Below are positions 24,507 through 32,346 of a stretch of 32,346 nucleotides of DNA, piece by piece. The notes beneath the pieces were generated by a model, which did no database searches, was not told the DNA's origin, and worked only from the letters and a program-made list of their open reading frames with translations. Each line of letters begins with the position of its first letter. The first letter of the stretch is position 1. The position numbers and the translations under genes were made by a program. Source of the stretch: Verrucomicrobiales bacterium (lineage in GTDB: Bacteria > Verrucomicrobiota > Verrucomicrobiia > Limisphaerales > UBA9464). Where the stretch lies: contig JAIXUV010000193.1 of assembly GCA_027483345.1 (NCBI GenBank), positions 1 through 32,346 of the forward strand. The letters are read 5' to 3'.

Positions 24507-25289
24507 ATGTCGTTCGAGTTCCGATTCCTGGGCACCGGCACCTCCCAGGGGGTGCCGATCATCGGGAAGGAGCATCCGCCGGAGTACCTCGCCAACCCGC
24601 GCAACCACCGCCTCCGCTCGTCCATCTACGTCCAGACCCCGACCACGCGGATCGTCGTCGACACCACGCCGGACTTCCGCACGCAGATGCTCCGCGAGGG
24701 CCTCGGCTTCCTGGACGCGATCATCATCACCCACGCCCATGCGGACCACATCATGGGACTCGATGACAGCCGGCGCGTCTGCGACCTCCGGGGAAGCGCG
24801 CTTCCGATCCACGCCACTGAGGAGACGATGTCCCACCTGCGGAGGATCTACGTGTACGCCTTCGACGGGCGTCCGATCCCGACCAGCTACTTCAACCCGC
24901 TTCCCCGGGTGTTCGACGGACCCTTCGAGATCGGGGACCTGCGCATCACGCCCCATCAGCTGCCGCACGGCCGGATCACGACCAGCGGGTTGGTCTTCGA
25001 GCAAGATGGCGTAAAGCGGCTGGCATACTTCAGCGATTGCAAGGAGGTGACCGAAACCGCCGTCGAGCATGCGCGCGGGGTGCAGGTCGCGGTGTTGGAC
25101 GCCCTGCGGCCGGAACCGCATCCCACCCACATGTGCCTCGACGAGGCGCTCACGACGGCCCGTCGCATCGGGGCCGACCGGACCTACCTGACGCACCTCA
25201 CCCACCACTACGACCACGACCGCGACCAGGCGGAGATGCCCGCGGGGGTCGAGTTGGCCTGGGACGGACTCCGCGTGGTCTGTCCCTGA
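24507..25289 (+). CDS. Metallo-beta-lactamase-fold hydrolase, PhnP-like
   Basis: A 260-residue MBL-fold metal hydrolase. The metal motif HAHADH is at 76-81 ([14 protein letters not shown]), and further ligand candidates are H154 in QLPHG, D177 in YFSDC and H230-H233 in the [10 protein letters not shown] segment. The [10 protein letters not shown] opening and the GLDD after the motif resemble the PhnP cyclic phosphodiesterase subgroup, but the substrate is not certain and this gene is not beside phosphonate genes. The start at 24507 gives the family N-terminus ([17 protein letters not shown]). It is divergent from recN, with 195 bp between starts, and plsC follows after 7 bp, so the two are likely co-transcribed. 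Confidence 0.9.
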   Translation: MSFEFRFLGTGTSQGVPIIGKEHPPEYLANPRNHRLRSSIYVQTPTTRIVVDTTPDFRTQMLREGLGFLDAIIITHAHADHIMGLDDSRRVCDLRGSALPIHATEETMSHLRRIYVYAFDGRPIPTSYFNPLPRVFDGPFEIGDLRITPHQLPHGRITTSGLVFEQDGVKRLAYFSDCKEVTETAVEHARGVQVAVLDALRPEPHPTHMCLDEALTTARRIGADRTYLTHLTHHYDHDRDQAEMPAGVELAWDGLRVVCP

Positions 25290-25296
25290 ACCGCCG

Positions 25297-25920
25297 ATGA
25301 CTCCGACCTATCGACTCACCTGGATCGTGCTCGGGACGTTCGCCAAGGTCTGGTTCCGGGCCCGCGCCGTGGACGCGCACCATGTCCCCCTGACCGGACC
25401 GGTGATCCTCGCGTCGAACCACGCGAGCTTCGCCGATCCGCCTCTCGTCGGGACGTCCGTCGACCGGGAGATCAGCTACCTCGCCCGCGACACCCTGTTC
25501 TCCAAGCCGTTCCTCGGTTCCTACATCCGGCGGCTGAACGCCGTGCCGGTCAACCGCGAGGGCGGCGGCGGCCCGGGATTGAAGGCCATCCTCGACCGGC
25601 TCAACTCGGGCGGAGGCATCATCCTTTTCCCGGAAGGCACCCGAACCCACGACGGGAAACTCCAGCCCGCGAAGTCCGGAATCGGCCTGATCGTGGCCAA
25701 GTCCACCGCCCCGGTTGTGCCGGTGCACATCCACGGTTCGTACGAGGCCTGGGGACGCCACCACGCCCTGCCGCGTCCACGGAAGATCACCGTCCGCTTC
25801 GGTGCGCCAAGGGACTTCGCCGAACTCCGTGCGGAACTCGCCAACGCGGAGAAATCGCGCGTGAAGGCGATCTACCAGGAAATCGCCAACCGGATCATGG
25901 CCGACATCGCCGCCCTCTGA
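25297..25920 (+). CDS. plsC: 1-acyl-sn-glycerol-3-phosphate acyltransferase (PlsC)
   Basis: Inner-membrane-associated acyltransferase that makes phosphatidic acid from lysophosphatidic acid, completing the lipid route begun by PlsX in this window. The 207-residue protein has the catalytic NHX4D motif at residues 41-47 (NHASFAD), FPEGTR at 111-116 and a PVVPVHIHG-type motif IV. An N-terminal hydrophobic stretch (about 5-20) should anchor it at the membrane. Length is short but normal for the compact form. It follows the MBL hydrolase by 7 bp and ends in a 192-bp gene-free convergent region. Confidence 0.95.
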   Translation: MTPTYRLTWIVLGTFAKVWFRARAVDAHHVPLTGPVILASNHASFADPPLVGTSVDREISYLARDTLFSKPFLGSYIRRLNAVPVNREGGGGPGLKAILDRLNSGGGIILFPEGTRTHDGKLQPAKSGIGLIVAKSTAPVVPVHIHGSYEAWGRHHALPRPRKITVRFGAPRDFAELRAELANAEKSRVKAIYQEIANRIMADIAAL

Positions 25921-25963
25921 TCCGCCGACGCCGGGGCCAGATCGGATCCGAGGGAGCAGTTGT

Positions 25964-26009
25964 GACCTCACGCAAACTCGCGAAGGCGCAAACGGGAAGC
26001 AGAGGCTGG
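25964..26009 (+). repeat. Dispersed intergenic repeat, copy 3
   Basis: Begins GACCTCACGCAAACTCGCGA. It is in a 192-bp region between the convergent plsC and ferredoxin genes and is the copy closest to the CGCAAA(G)-rich repeats known from intergenic DNA of other bacteria. No terminator-like stem is visible with it. Confidence 0.65.
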
Positions 26010-26112
26010 GGCCCAGAAGACCACCCACGACAGTGATCTGCTTCCCAACCGCAGGACCCGCGATTCGTTACCATCGCCTCACGGCCTGGAGTGCCGGCCC
26101 CTTCCGTATGGT

Positions 26113-26400
26113 TCAGTGTCCGGCCCGCAGCGTGCAGGCGCCGCGGAGCAGCCGGACGCAGCAGGTGAGCCGGAACTTCTCCGGGTCCTTGTTCCACTGG
26201 TCGAGCACGTCCAATTCCTCCGGGGTCGCCTCGGAGAGGTTTTCCATGCCGGAAACCACCTCCGCCACGCAGGTGCCACAGGAGCAGTTGAAGCAGCCGG
26301 CCTCCATCTCGACGCCGGCAACCTCGCCCGCCTCGACCAGCAGTTCGCCGTCGGGCACTTCCGCGGTGGCATTGGAGGGCAGGATCGTGATGGTGGCCAT
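26113..26400 (-). CDS. 2Fe-2S ferredoxin
   Basis: A 95-residue plant-type [2Fe-2S] ferredoxin, an electron carrier. The cluster cysteines fit CX4CX2C plus a distant Cys: C36, C41, C44 and C80. Two additional cysteines lie inside or next to them, C39 and C81 (GCFNCSCGTC and LTCCVRL), which is unusual. The family RxGxCG glycine/arginine pattern is replaced by FNCSCGTC. It follows rsmA by 51 bp on the same strand, so it may be the last gene of the queE-aminotransferase-rsmA operon. It could supply electrons to the radical SAM enzyme QueE or to another enzyme, but no partner is shown by the sequence. Confidence 0.9.
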   Translation of the reverse strand: MATITILPSNATAEVPDGELLVEAGEVAGVEMEAGCFNCSCGTCVAEVVSGMENLSEATPEELDVLDQWNKDPEKFRLTCCVRLLRGACTLRAGH

Positions 26401-26451
26401 GGAATCGGGGATCGGACGGACGACTGAGCAATACCGGCGGCGGCGACGAAG

Positions 26452-27339
26452 TCAACCCGGCGGAACCCCGGCGGCGGCAGGCGCGTCGCGGAGCCGCCGC
26501 GTCAGGGCGACGAAGGTCTCGACCGGCAGCTTCTCGGCCCGCTCGCCCGCCGGAATCCCGCACGCCGCAAAGGCCTCTTCCAGCAAGGGCGCCGGCCAGC
26601 GGGTCTTCAGCAGCTTCATCATCATCTTGCGGCGTTGCGAGAAGGCCAGCTTGACCAGCTGGGTGAAGACGCGTCCGCCTTCCGCATCGAGAAGCGGCTC
26701 CTTCCGACGGACCAGGGTCACGCAGGCCGAATCGACGTCCGGCGCCGGATGGAAGCACCCGCGCGGGATGCCGAAGCTCTCCTTCACCGTGTACCGCAGT
26801 CCCAGCAACAGCGTCAGCAGGCCGTAGTCGTCGGTGTCGGGCCGGGCGGCGATCCGGCGGACCACCTCGGTCTGCAACGTCGCCACCAACCGATCGGGCG
26901 GGACCGGCGCCTCGGCCAGTTCCACGAGGATCGGGGAACCGACCGAGTACGGCAGGTTCGCCACCAGCTTCCAGCCACTCCAGTCGCGCGGGTTGTCCTG
27001 CAGCCATTCCAAGGCGTCTGTATGCAGCAGTTCCCCGGCGGTGCCACCCGCCGCGCCATCGCCGGTCGGGACGGCGAATGCCGGGAACCGTTCCCGAAGC
27101 ACCGCCACCAGACGTGCGTCCTTCTCGATCGCGAGCACCCCGGCCGCCTTCTCCAACAACAGCGCGGTCAACGGCCCCAATCCGGGTCCGATCTCCAGCA
27201 CGCGGTCCGTGGGTTCCACCGCGCCCGCTGCCACAATGCGACGGAGTTGGTTGCCGTCGTGGAGGAAGTTCTGCCCGAGGGATTTCGTGAGCTGGATGTC
27301 CCGCGACTCCAGCAGTTGGCGCATCTCGGTCAGCGTCAT
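26452..27339 (-). CDS. rsmA: 16S rRNA (adenine1518-N6/adenine1519-N6) dimethyltransferase
   Basis: Dimethylates two adjacent adenines near the 3' end of 16S rRNA during small-subunit assembly, using S-adenosylmethionine. The 295-residue protein has the KSLGQNFLHD signature (19-28), the SAM-binding EIGPGLGPLT (49-58) and the catalytic NLPY at 128-131. The C-terminal domain has the FSQRRKMMMKLLK segment typical of the family. A Gly-rich short insert (GDGAAGGTAGE near 93-103) sits between the Rossmann strands. The start at 27339 is set by the ATGA overlap with the aminotransferase stop, so it is coupled to that gene. Confidence 0.97.
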   Translation of the reverse strand: MTLTEMRQLLESRDIQLTKSLGQNFLHDGNQLRRIVAAGAVEPTDRVLEIGPGLGPLTALLLEKAAGVLAIEKDARLVAVLRERFPAFAVPTGDGAAGGTAGELLHTDALEWLQDNPRDWSGWKLVANLPYSVGSPILVELAEAPVPPDRLVATLQTEVVRRIAARPDTDDYGLLTLLLGLRYTVKESFGIPRGCFHPAPDVDSACVTLVRRKEPLLDAEGGRVFTQLVKLAFSQRRKMMMKLLKTRWPAPLLEEAFAACGIPAGERAEKLPVETFVALTRRLRDAPAAAGVPPG

Positions 27340-28724
27340 GGTCTCCCCTTCCCCGCGGTCTTCACTCGACGCCGCACTTTCGCAGCATTCCTCTTCCGCG
27401 GCGCCGACGTCGACGCCACGAGCCCCCGCACCGAGTCCGCCAAGGCGTCCAAGGCACGACCGAGCTGGTCTTCGCCGATGGTCAGCGGTGGCGTGAATCC
27501 GATCACCTCGGCGGCCGCCCCTTCGGGCAGAACGATGAATCCCCGATCCAGGAGGTTCCGCATCACTCCCAGGGAAAGCGTCGTGCCCGGACCGCCGTCC
27601 TCCGTGCGGAACTCGATCCCACCCATCAGGCCGGAGACGGACACACGACGGACCACGCCCGGGAACTCCGCGGCCACGGCCTCCAGGCCGGCCTGCAGCG
27701 CTTTCCCGAGCCGATTGGACCGGGCCGGCAGCCGCAACCGTTCCAGCTCGGCGATCTGCGCCAGCGCCATCGCACAGCCGACGGGGTGCCCCAGGAACGT
27801 GCTGGTGTGCACCGCCTCGCCGTCCGACGGAGGCCACGCGTCCATGACCCGGGCCCGTCCGACGCAGGCGCTCAGCGGGAAGCCTCCGGTGAGCGCCTTG
27901 CCGAGGCAGATCAGGTCCGGGACCACCGCCTCGTGTTCGCAGGCGAACCACGCCCCGGTCCGGCCGAAGCCGGTGTAGATCTCGTCGAGGATCAACAGGC
28001 GTCCGGAGGCGTCGGCCAAGCGTCGCAGCATCCGGAGGAATCCCGGCGGCGGAATGCGGATTCCGCCGCGCGCCTGCATCGGTTCGACGAGCAACGCGCC
28101 GACCGCATCGTCGGCCAGCTTCTCGGCAAGCAACGGCTCCAAGGCATCGAGGTCCGCCGCGGTCCCGGGGAACGGAAGGAACCGGCCGAACCCGCGCAAC
28201 TGGTCGCGGAACGGTTCCCGGAAATGGGCCCGCTCGGTTCCGTTCAAGGCGCCGTATCCCAAGCCATGGTAGCCGCCCTCGAAAGCGATGATGCCGGGGC
28301 GTCCCGTTGCAAGCCGCGCGGTCTTCAACGCCGCCTCCACCGCCTCGAAACCCGAGGATCCGAAGATCACCTTCCCGGTCTCCCGACCGCCGTCCCGCCG
28401 CGACCAGCGTCCATAGGTCAGGCGGCTCAGCTCCGTGGCGAGTCGGGCCTTGCCCGGATGCGGATGCACGTCGCCCATCGCATGGACGAGGCGGCCCAGT
28501 TGGTTCCGGGCCGCGCGGACCACGGCCGGGTTCGCATGCCCCGACGCCGCCACGCCGAACGCCGCGGTCAGGTCGAGGAAACGCCGGCCCTCGAGATCGA
28601 CCACCTGACAGCCCTTCGCCCGGTCCCAGACGATCGGGCCGGTGCCGTCCGGCTCGGTGAAGAGGATGTTCCTCGACTCGTGCCGGCGGAGCTGTCCGAG
28701 GACCTTTTCGGAGGCGTTCGGCAT
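27336..28724 (-). CDS. Class III pyridoxal-phosphate aminotransferase
   Basis: A 462-residue PLP enzyme of the omega-amino acid/4-aminobutyrate/ornithine group. The Schiff-base lysine fits K276 (LICLGKALTGGFPLSA), and the PLP-contacting aspartate is D247 (LILDEIYTGFGRTG). The phosphate-binding GSSGFEAVEAALK segment is near 122. The last 25 residues are very basic (APRKRNAAKVRRRVK), an extension outside the catalytic fold. It overlaps the queE stop by one base (TGATG) and rsmA by ATGA, so it sits in the middle of a coupled operon. The sequence does not fix the substrate: GABA, acetylornithine, diaminopelargonate and lysine types remain possible. No role in queuosine synthesis is known for such enzymes. 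Confidence 0.92.
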   Translation of the reverse strand: MPNASEKVLGQLRRHESRNILFTEPDGTGPIVWDRAKGCQVVDLEGRRFLDLTAAFGVAASGHANPAVVRAARNQLGRLVHAMGDVHPHPGKARLATELSRLTYGRWSRRDGGRETGKVIFGSSGFEAVEAALKTARLATGRPGIIAFEGGYHGLGYGALNGTERAHFREPFRDQLRGFGRFLPFPGTAADLDALEPLLAEKLADDAVGALLVEPMQARGGIRIPPPGFLRMLRRLADASGRLLILDEIYTGFGRTGAWFACEHEAVVPDLICLGKALTGGFPLSACVGRARVMDAWPPSDGEAVHTSTFLGHPVGCAMALAQIAELERLRLPARSNRLGKALQAGLEAVAAEFPGVVRRVSVSGLMGGIEFRTEDGGPGTTLSLGVMRNLLDRGFIVLPEGAAAEVIGFTPPLTIGEDQLGRALDALADSVRGLVASTSAPRKRNAAKVRRRVKTAGKGRP

Positions 28725-29500
28725 CACACTCCCCGTTCGTCGGGCGGCCAGATGAACTTGTGCATCTGCAACTGGAACCGCGCCGGCACCTGGTCCTTCA
28801 CCATCGCCTCCACGAGTTCCCGGCGCGTGATGGGCCGATGGCCCGGCGGCACCGGCTTGAGCGAGGCGTCCCGCTGCGCCTCGGACAACGGCGCAACCCA
28901 CGAGAACAGCACCGGACAACGCTGGTCGATCCGGCGGTCCAAAACCGTCCGACGCGCCCAGTCGTAGTCCTCCCAGGATCCGATCACGAACTTCACCTCG
29001 TCCGTCGCACGCAGATGCCCGATGTTCTCCCACCGGTTGCGGGCCGACTCGCCGCTGCCCGGACACTTGAGGTCCATGATCCGGCGGATGCGCGGATCGA
29101 GGTGCGAGATGTCATGGGCCCCGCTCGTCTCGACCAGGACCGTGAAGCAGTCGTCGGCCAGACGGCGCATCAGCTTCGCGGCATTCGGCTGGAGAAGCGG
29201 TTCCCCCCCGGTGAATTCCACCAACGGCAGCTTGTGCTGGGCGGAGGCGTCACCCGCGTTGACCACCGGCGGGAAGTGGGCCCGATCCAGCTTCTGGTAC
29301 GGCTCGGCCAACTTCAGGATCTCGTCGCGCACCTCGGACATCGGACGCCGCTTCCCCTGGGTGAAGGCGTAGGCGGTGTCGCAGTAGGAACAGCGGAGAT
29401 TGCAGGCCGTCAGGCGCACGAAGATGCAGGGCAGGCCCGCGAAGGTGCTCTCGCCCTGGAGGCTGATGTAGATTTCGTTGACGTTGAGTGAATCCGGCAC
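28724..29500 (-). CDS. queE: 7-carboxy-7-deazaguanine synthase (QueE)
   Basis: Radical SAM enzyme that converts 6-carboxytetrahydropterin to 7-carboxy-7-deazaguanine on the way to preQ0 and queuosine. The cluster cysteines are C33, C37 and C40 (CNLRCSYC), the CX3CX2C pattern. The N-terminus NEIYISLQGESTFAGLPC and the VEFTGGEPLLQ segment are diagnostic of QueE. The start is put at a GTG at 29500 because it directly precedes the conserved VNEIYISLQGES; an ATG at 29602 would add 34 Ser-rich residues. No queC, queD or folE is in the window. The aminotransferase follows with a one-base overlap. Length of 258 residues is normal for the longer QueE form. Confidence 0.9.
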   Translation of the reverse strand: MPDSLNVNEIYISLQGESTFAGLPCIFVRLTACNLRCSYCDTAYAFTQGKRRPMSEVRDEILKLAEPYQKLDRAHFPPVVNAGDASAQHKLPLVEFTGGEPLLQPNAAKLMRRLADDCFTVLVETSGAHDISHLDPRIRRIMDLKCPGSGESARNRWENIGHLRATDEVKFVIGSWEDYDWARRTVLDRRIDQRCPVLFSWVAPLSEAQRDASLKPVPPGHRPITRRELVEAMVKDQVPARFQLQMHKFIWPPDERGV

Positions 29501-29817
29501 GGGCGGGACGATAGCAGCGGAGCCGCGGAAGACAGAGAGATTTGCGGAAGCGGTGCGCCACGTGGAATCGAGCTGCGCCAAGCTGCCGCTCGAAGACCCC
29601 ATTCCCGCTTGTGCCCCATGGAGCCGAAGGCGCGACCAAACCGGAGATTCGGAATCTGAAGCGTCAGTGTCCTGCCGGAACGCGATAACGTCACGGAGGA
29701 GGCGAGATCCTTTTCGAACTCCGGTACCGCAGGCACCTGGGTTTCACGACGCTTCAAGGCGGCTGTGGAGAGGAAACCTCGTTGCCCGTATGCCCCATCG
29801 ACAACCGAGCCGGCGGA
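29501..29817. other. Gene-free region upstream of queE
   Basis: 317 bp between the queE start and the DUF5069 stop, both minus strand. Minus-strand frames beginning at 29757 and 29602 read into queE but lack family features. I looked for a preQ1 or SAM riboswitch on the minus strand and saw none. Confidence 0.5.
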
Positions 29818-30243
29818 TCAATTTCTTCGGCCCTCATCAAAATCATAGAAGTCGAACAGAGTCTGGATCTCCTCGCGATCTCCCAGGCCGATGCTTTCCT
29901 TCTCCGCTTGGACCAAGGCGCTGTCGTCGTCACGCCAACCCCGCTTCTCCATGAACAGATTCCAGATGAAGACCTCCTCGTCGTTGGGGCGCCTTCCATG
30001 GAGATAACACCAGGCCAGGATTTCTTCGTCGGATCGATTCTCCACAATCAACTCCTTGATGTCGGAATACTCGACCGCCAGGAAACGGCAGCATCGGCCG
30101 TCGAATCCCACTCCGAGAAACTCACGGTAGGATTCCGGCAAAACGCCTCGGAGCATCAGCCTGGCCTTGCTGCACATCCGGGCGAAGTAGACCAACCGTT
30201 CGGTCCTCTGATAGCCGCTGACGGGAAGATCCTGACTCATCAT
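29818..30243 (-). CDS. DUF5069 family protein
   Basis: A 141-residue acidic soluble protein of the DUF5069 family, which is common in Verrucomicrobiota and related phyla and has no known function. The core is visible as LVYFARMCSKARLMLRG, then GFDGRCCRFLAVEYSDIKEL and a Trp-containing segment near WNLFMEKRGW. The start is placed at 30243 (MMSQDLPVSGY); a start at 30240 is equally possible, and an extension to 30300 adds 19 basic residues without conservation features. It appears monocistronic, with about 317 bp downstream and 497 bp upstream lacking genes. Confidence 0.8.
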   Translation of the reverse strand: MMSQDLPVSGYQRTERLVYFARMCSKARLMLRGVLPESYREFLGVGFDGRCCRFLAVEYSDIKELIVENRSDEEILAWCYLHGRRPNDEEVFIWNLFMEKRGWRDDDSALVQAEKESIGLGDREEIQTLFDFYDFDEGRRN

Positions 30244-30740
30244 TTTCCGCGAAGGGTTTTGGGGCGCACCGATTCCGTCGGTCTTGAATTCCTTCCGCAC
30301 GCTACGGCTTTGATCCGGGCTGGCAAGAAGGTGGAGTGGCCACGGGCGACCTGTGTCGGGAACAAGCGGTCGCCTTCCTCCCGGGCGACCGCCGCCCCGG
30401 GATGCCCCACATCAAGCGATCGCCGAGGAACATGGGCCATGGGGTTCTTGCCATCGTCCGTTTGCCCGACCTTCTCGCCCAGCCCCAACGGCTATGCCCA
30501 CCCGGGAGACGTCGGCTCCTACCGCGACTTCAGGGAGGAATGTCGCTCCCAAGGAGGTCGGACTGGTCACGCAGGATCTCCGACGCGGCCAGGCTGAGGA
30601 CAAGCGCCCGCGTGCCGGAGACCTGCCTTTCCCAGAAACCATCCAGTGGAGGCAATCGGTGGCAGGACATTCAACGCCTTCCTGGTTTCTCCACCCGAAC
30701 CGAGCGGCCAACGCCGCGGACCGCCGCGTCGACCGGAGGA
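30244..30740. other. Gene-free region between DUF5069 and cytochrome genes
   Basis: 497 bp with only short, overlapping open frames in several directions, none with a recognisable family. It holds an imperfect tandem repeat at 30504-30553 and should contain the DUF5069 promoter, which I cannot locate. Confidence 0.5.
30504..30553. repeat. Imperfect tandem duplication, about 29-bp period
   Basis: GGGAGACGTCGGCTCCTAC (30504-30522) and GGGAGGAATGTCGCTCCCAAG (30533-30553) share a GGGAG...GTCGgCTCC pattern. Each unit is itself partly self-complementary (GGGAG/CTCC), so each could form a small stem-loop. Confidence 0.4.
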
Positions 30741-32346
30741 TCAGTCCTTCCGGAACGCCCTGTGGTTCGGGTCGCCACCCGAAAGTAGGTAGGCCATCAG
30801 GTCCATCAGCTCGTCCCGGTTCATCCCGGAAATCATGCCTGGAGGCATCGGGGAGACGTTCGAGAACTCGATGCTCGCCACGTTCGTGGAGGAAGCCTTC
30901 GTGACCTGGTTCAAATCGAACGGATTCGACGCCACACCGACTTCTTTCTCATTCCGGAGGATCAATCGCCCATAGAGGCTGCCTCCATCCTTCAGCTTCA
31001 CCCGGCTCGCCATGTACTGCTCGGAGATCGAGGCGCTGGGCTCGCAGATGGCCACGAGGATGTCGCGGACGGAAAAACGTGAACCCACCGAACCCAGGTC
31101 GGGCCCGGAGATGCCTCCTTCACCGCCAAAGCGATGGCAGGCGATGCACTTCCCGGCCGAGAACATCTTCCGGCCGTTCCCGAAGTCCCTGCCGGAAAGC
31201 GCCGTTGAGAAATGCTCCATCGCGGTGTCCACCTTCCAGGCCACGGACGGCCCCTTCGGTCTCGGCAGCTTGGACAGGTCGGTGGCGGGGAAGTCCCCGA
31301 GCATTCCGACCATCAGCTCGACGTCCTGGGTCTCCAACCGGTCGATGGCCTCCTTCCGAATGGCACGGATGTATCCCGAGAAGCTCTTTCCACCATCCTT
31401 GGTCAGGGCCTCGTTCAACCATCCGAAGAAGTACCTCCGATCCTCGGGAGTCCACCCACTCCGGACGACCCGCAGGCAGTAGGCGTAGTGGATGTTCCGC
31501 GTGTTCGGCGTGTTGGCCATCATCTTCAGGATGGCCCCGCCGTACTCATGGCGTCCCAGCATCGCCTTGTCGTAGTCCACCGTCGCCGCTTTCGTGGATC
31601 TCATCAGCCCGAGGGTCTTCCGCACGACCGTCGGTGAATCCAGATAGGAAAGGACCCGGCAGAGCTCGGCGTTCACCGTGTCGTCCGCATCGGGGAAATG
31701 GGGGTCCAACCGGGCGATGACGTCGGCCGCCTGACCGCCCTCGGGCCGTCCCATCCGCAGGAAGCAAAGCGCGTAGGCCCGGAGCAGCGCCAGGCGGTCC
31801 TCCTTCTCCAAGGTGCCGAAGGGAATCTCGCCGAGCTTGCCGAGCAGCCGTCCGGAAAGGGACTTGTCGCCATGGCGGCTCAAGGCGATGGCCGCGCGGA
31901 TCGCCGCCCGCGGATTCTTCTCCGCGAAGACCTTCTCCCGCCACAGCCCCACATCCTGGTTCTCGACGGCCATACGTGCCGCGTGGCGGAGGCTGCGGTC
32001 GGAATGCGCAAGATGCGGCCACGCCTGCTCGACGGCCGTCGCGCCGCCCTGGCCGCGGACGTGGAACTCCTCCAGCGAGCGGCGCAGGGCCCGCAGTCCG
32101 CTGTTGGCGACCAACTGTCTTGGCACGCCCGTCGTCTTCGGACCGGTGTGCCGGACGCGATAGAGCCGCGAGGCCGTGGTGCGACCGCCGGTGACGAAGT
32201 ACATCGCCCCATCCGGACCGAATCGCATCGCGGCGATGTTCAACGGACTGCCATGCAGGAACTCCGTCTTTGTGCCGGTGTAGCTGGAGCCGCTTTCCTG
32301 CAACTCCACGGTGAAGATCGTCCCGAACGTCCAGTCGCAGATGAAG
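30741..32346 (-). CDS. PVC-type membrane-bound dehydrogenase/cytochrome c, 5' end outside window
   Basis: The C-terminal 534 residues of a large exported redox protein. The visible start is the end of a beta-propeller (PQQ/NHL-like) domain (NIAAMRFGPDGAMYFVTGG), followed by a HEAT-like alpha-solenoid (about 80-350 of the visible part) and a C-terminal cytochrome c-type domain with the haem site CIACH (31134-31148) in GKCIACHRFGG. A later Met in PMPPGMISGMNRDELMDLMAYL is a candidate axial ligand. This order matches the propeller-HEAT-haem proteins that are characteristic of Planctomycetota and Verrucomicrobiota (TIGR02604/TIGR02603). They are thought to oxidise sugars or polyols in the periplasm, but the substrate is unknown. 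The frame is open to the window edge; a GTG at 32309 is internal. Confidence 0.9.
   Translation of the reverse strand, partial: FICDWTFGTIFTVELQESGSSYTGTKTEFLHGSPLNIAAMRFGPDGAMYFVTGGRTTASRLYRVRHTGPKTTGVPRQLVANSGLRALRRSLEEFHVRGQGGATAVEQAWPHLAHSDRSLRHAARMAVENQDVGLWREKVFAEKNPRAAIRAAIALSRHGDKSLSGRLLGKLGEIPFGTLEKEDRLALLRAYALCFLRMGRPEGGQAADVIARLDPHFPDADDTVNAELCRVLSYLDSPTVVRKTLGLMRSTKAATVDYDKAMLGRHEYGGAILKMMANTPNTRNIHYAYCLRVVRSGWTPEDRRYFFGWLNEALTKDGGKSFSGYIRAIRKEAIDRLETQDVELMVGMLGDFPATDLSKLPRPKGPSVAWKVDTAMEHFSTALSGRDFGNGRKMFSAGKCIACHRFGGEGGISGPDLGSVGSRFSVRDILVAICEPSASISEQYMASRVKLKDGGSLYGRLILRNEKEVGVASNPFDLNQVTKASSTNVASIEFSNVSPMPPGMISGMNRDELMDLMAYLLSGGDPNHRAFRKD

Noticed and set aside
24312-25217. 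Extended N-terminus of RecN to 25217
   Set aside because: The extra 302 residues are antisense to the MBL hydrolase and have no RecN features; the GTG at 24311 gives the family N-terminus.
29501-29817. Possible preQ1 riboswitch upstream of queE
   Set aside because: No small pseudoknot core or A-rich tail could be found on the minus strand.
1-32346. CRISPR array, transposase, integrase or phage genes
   Set aside because: None found: no regularly spaced direct repeats, terminal inverted repeats or mobile-element proteins.

Overview
The window is GC-rich, gene-dense chromosomal DNA that most resembles the Verrucomicrobiota (PVC group), possibly a Limisphaerales/Pedosphaera-like lineage. The reasons are a PVC-type membrane-bound dehydrogenase/cytochrome c gene at the right edge, a DUF5069 gene, a split secretion-type assembly cluster with a GspL-like protein that joins PilM- and PilN-like parts, frequent ATGA stop/start overlaps, and few clear Shine-Dalgarno sites. 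This placement is inference from gene content. I see no phage genes, insertion sequences, CRISPR array or replication origin.

Layout. 1-5216 (minus): four translationally coupled genes of a type II secretion / type IV pilus-like machine, in order ATPase GspE, GspL-like, GspM/PilO-like, and secretin (cut by the window edge). 5396-7591 (plus): a COG1244/RaSEA-like radical SAM enzyme, then a Phe/Tyr-rich leader peptide with a competing-hairpin attenuator, then DAHP synthase. 7619-10421 (minus): the conserved lipid/ribosome block DUF177-rpmF-plsX-fabH. 10569-14637 (minus): an MFS transporter, a zinc-dependent dehydrogenase, a small membrane protein and tRNA-Ala(GGC). 14844-18464 (plus): a large soluble hybrid histidine kinase. 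18663-19865 (minus) and 19981-22584 (plus): a FIST sensor protein and a divergent secreted TPR protein. 22620-24311 (minus): recN. 24507-25920 (plus): a metallo-beta-lactamase-fold hydrolase and plsC. 26113-29500 (minus): an operon of queE, a class III aminotransferase, rsmA and a 2Fe-2S ferredoxin. 29818-32346 (minus): DUF5069 and the PVC cytochrome (5' end outside the window).

How the genes work together. Envelope and lipid functions dominate: the secretion machine exports across the outer membrane, PlsX/FabH/PlsC make acyl chains and phosphatidic acid, and the TPR protein and cytochrome are probably periplasmic. DAHP synthase is the entry to aromatic amino acid synthesis and appears to be controlled twice: by a ferredoxin-like regulatory domain in the protein and by a leader peptide that reads Phe and Tyr codons.

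Most notable observations: (1) the Phe/Tyr leader peptide (6409-6486) with a mutually exclusive antiterminator/terminator pair ahead of DAHP synthase; (2) a three-copy dispersed intergenic repeat (12425, 18505, 25964); (3) two radical SAM enzymes with possible 7-deazaguanine links, one in an unusual queE operon; (4) a short collagen-like tail on the GspM-like protein.
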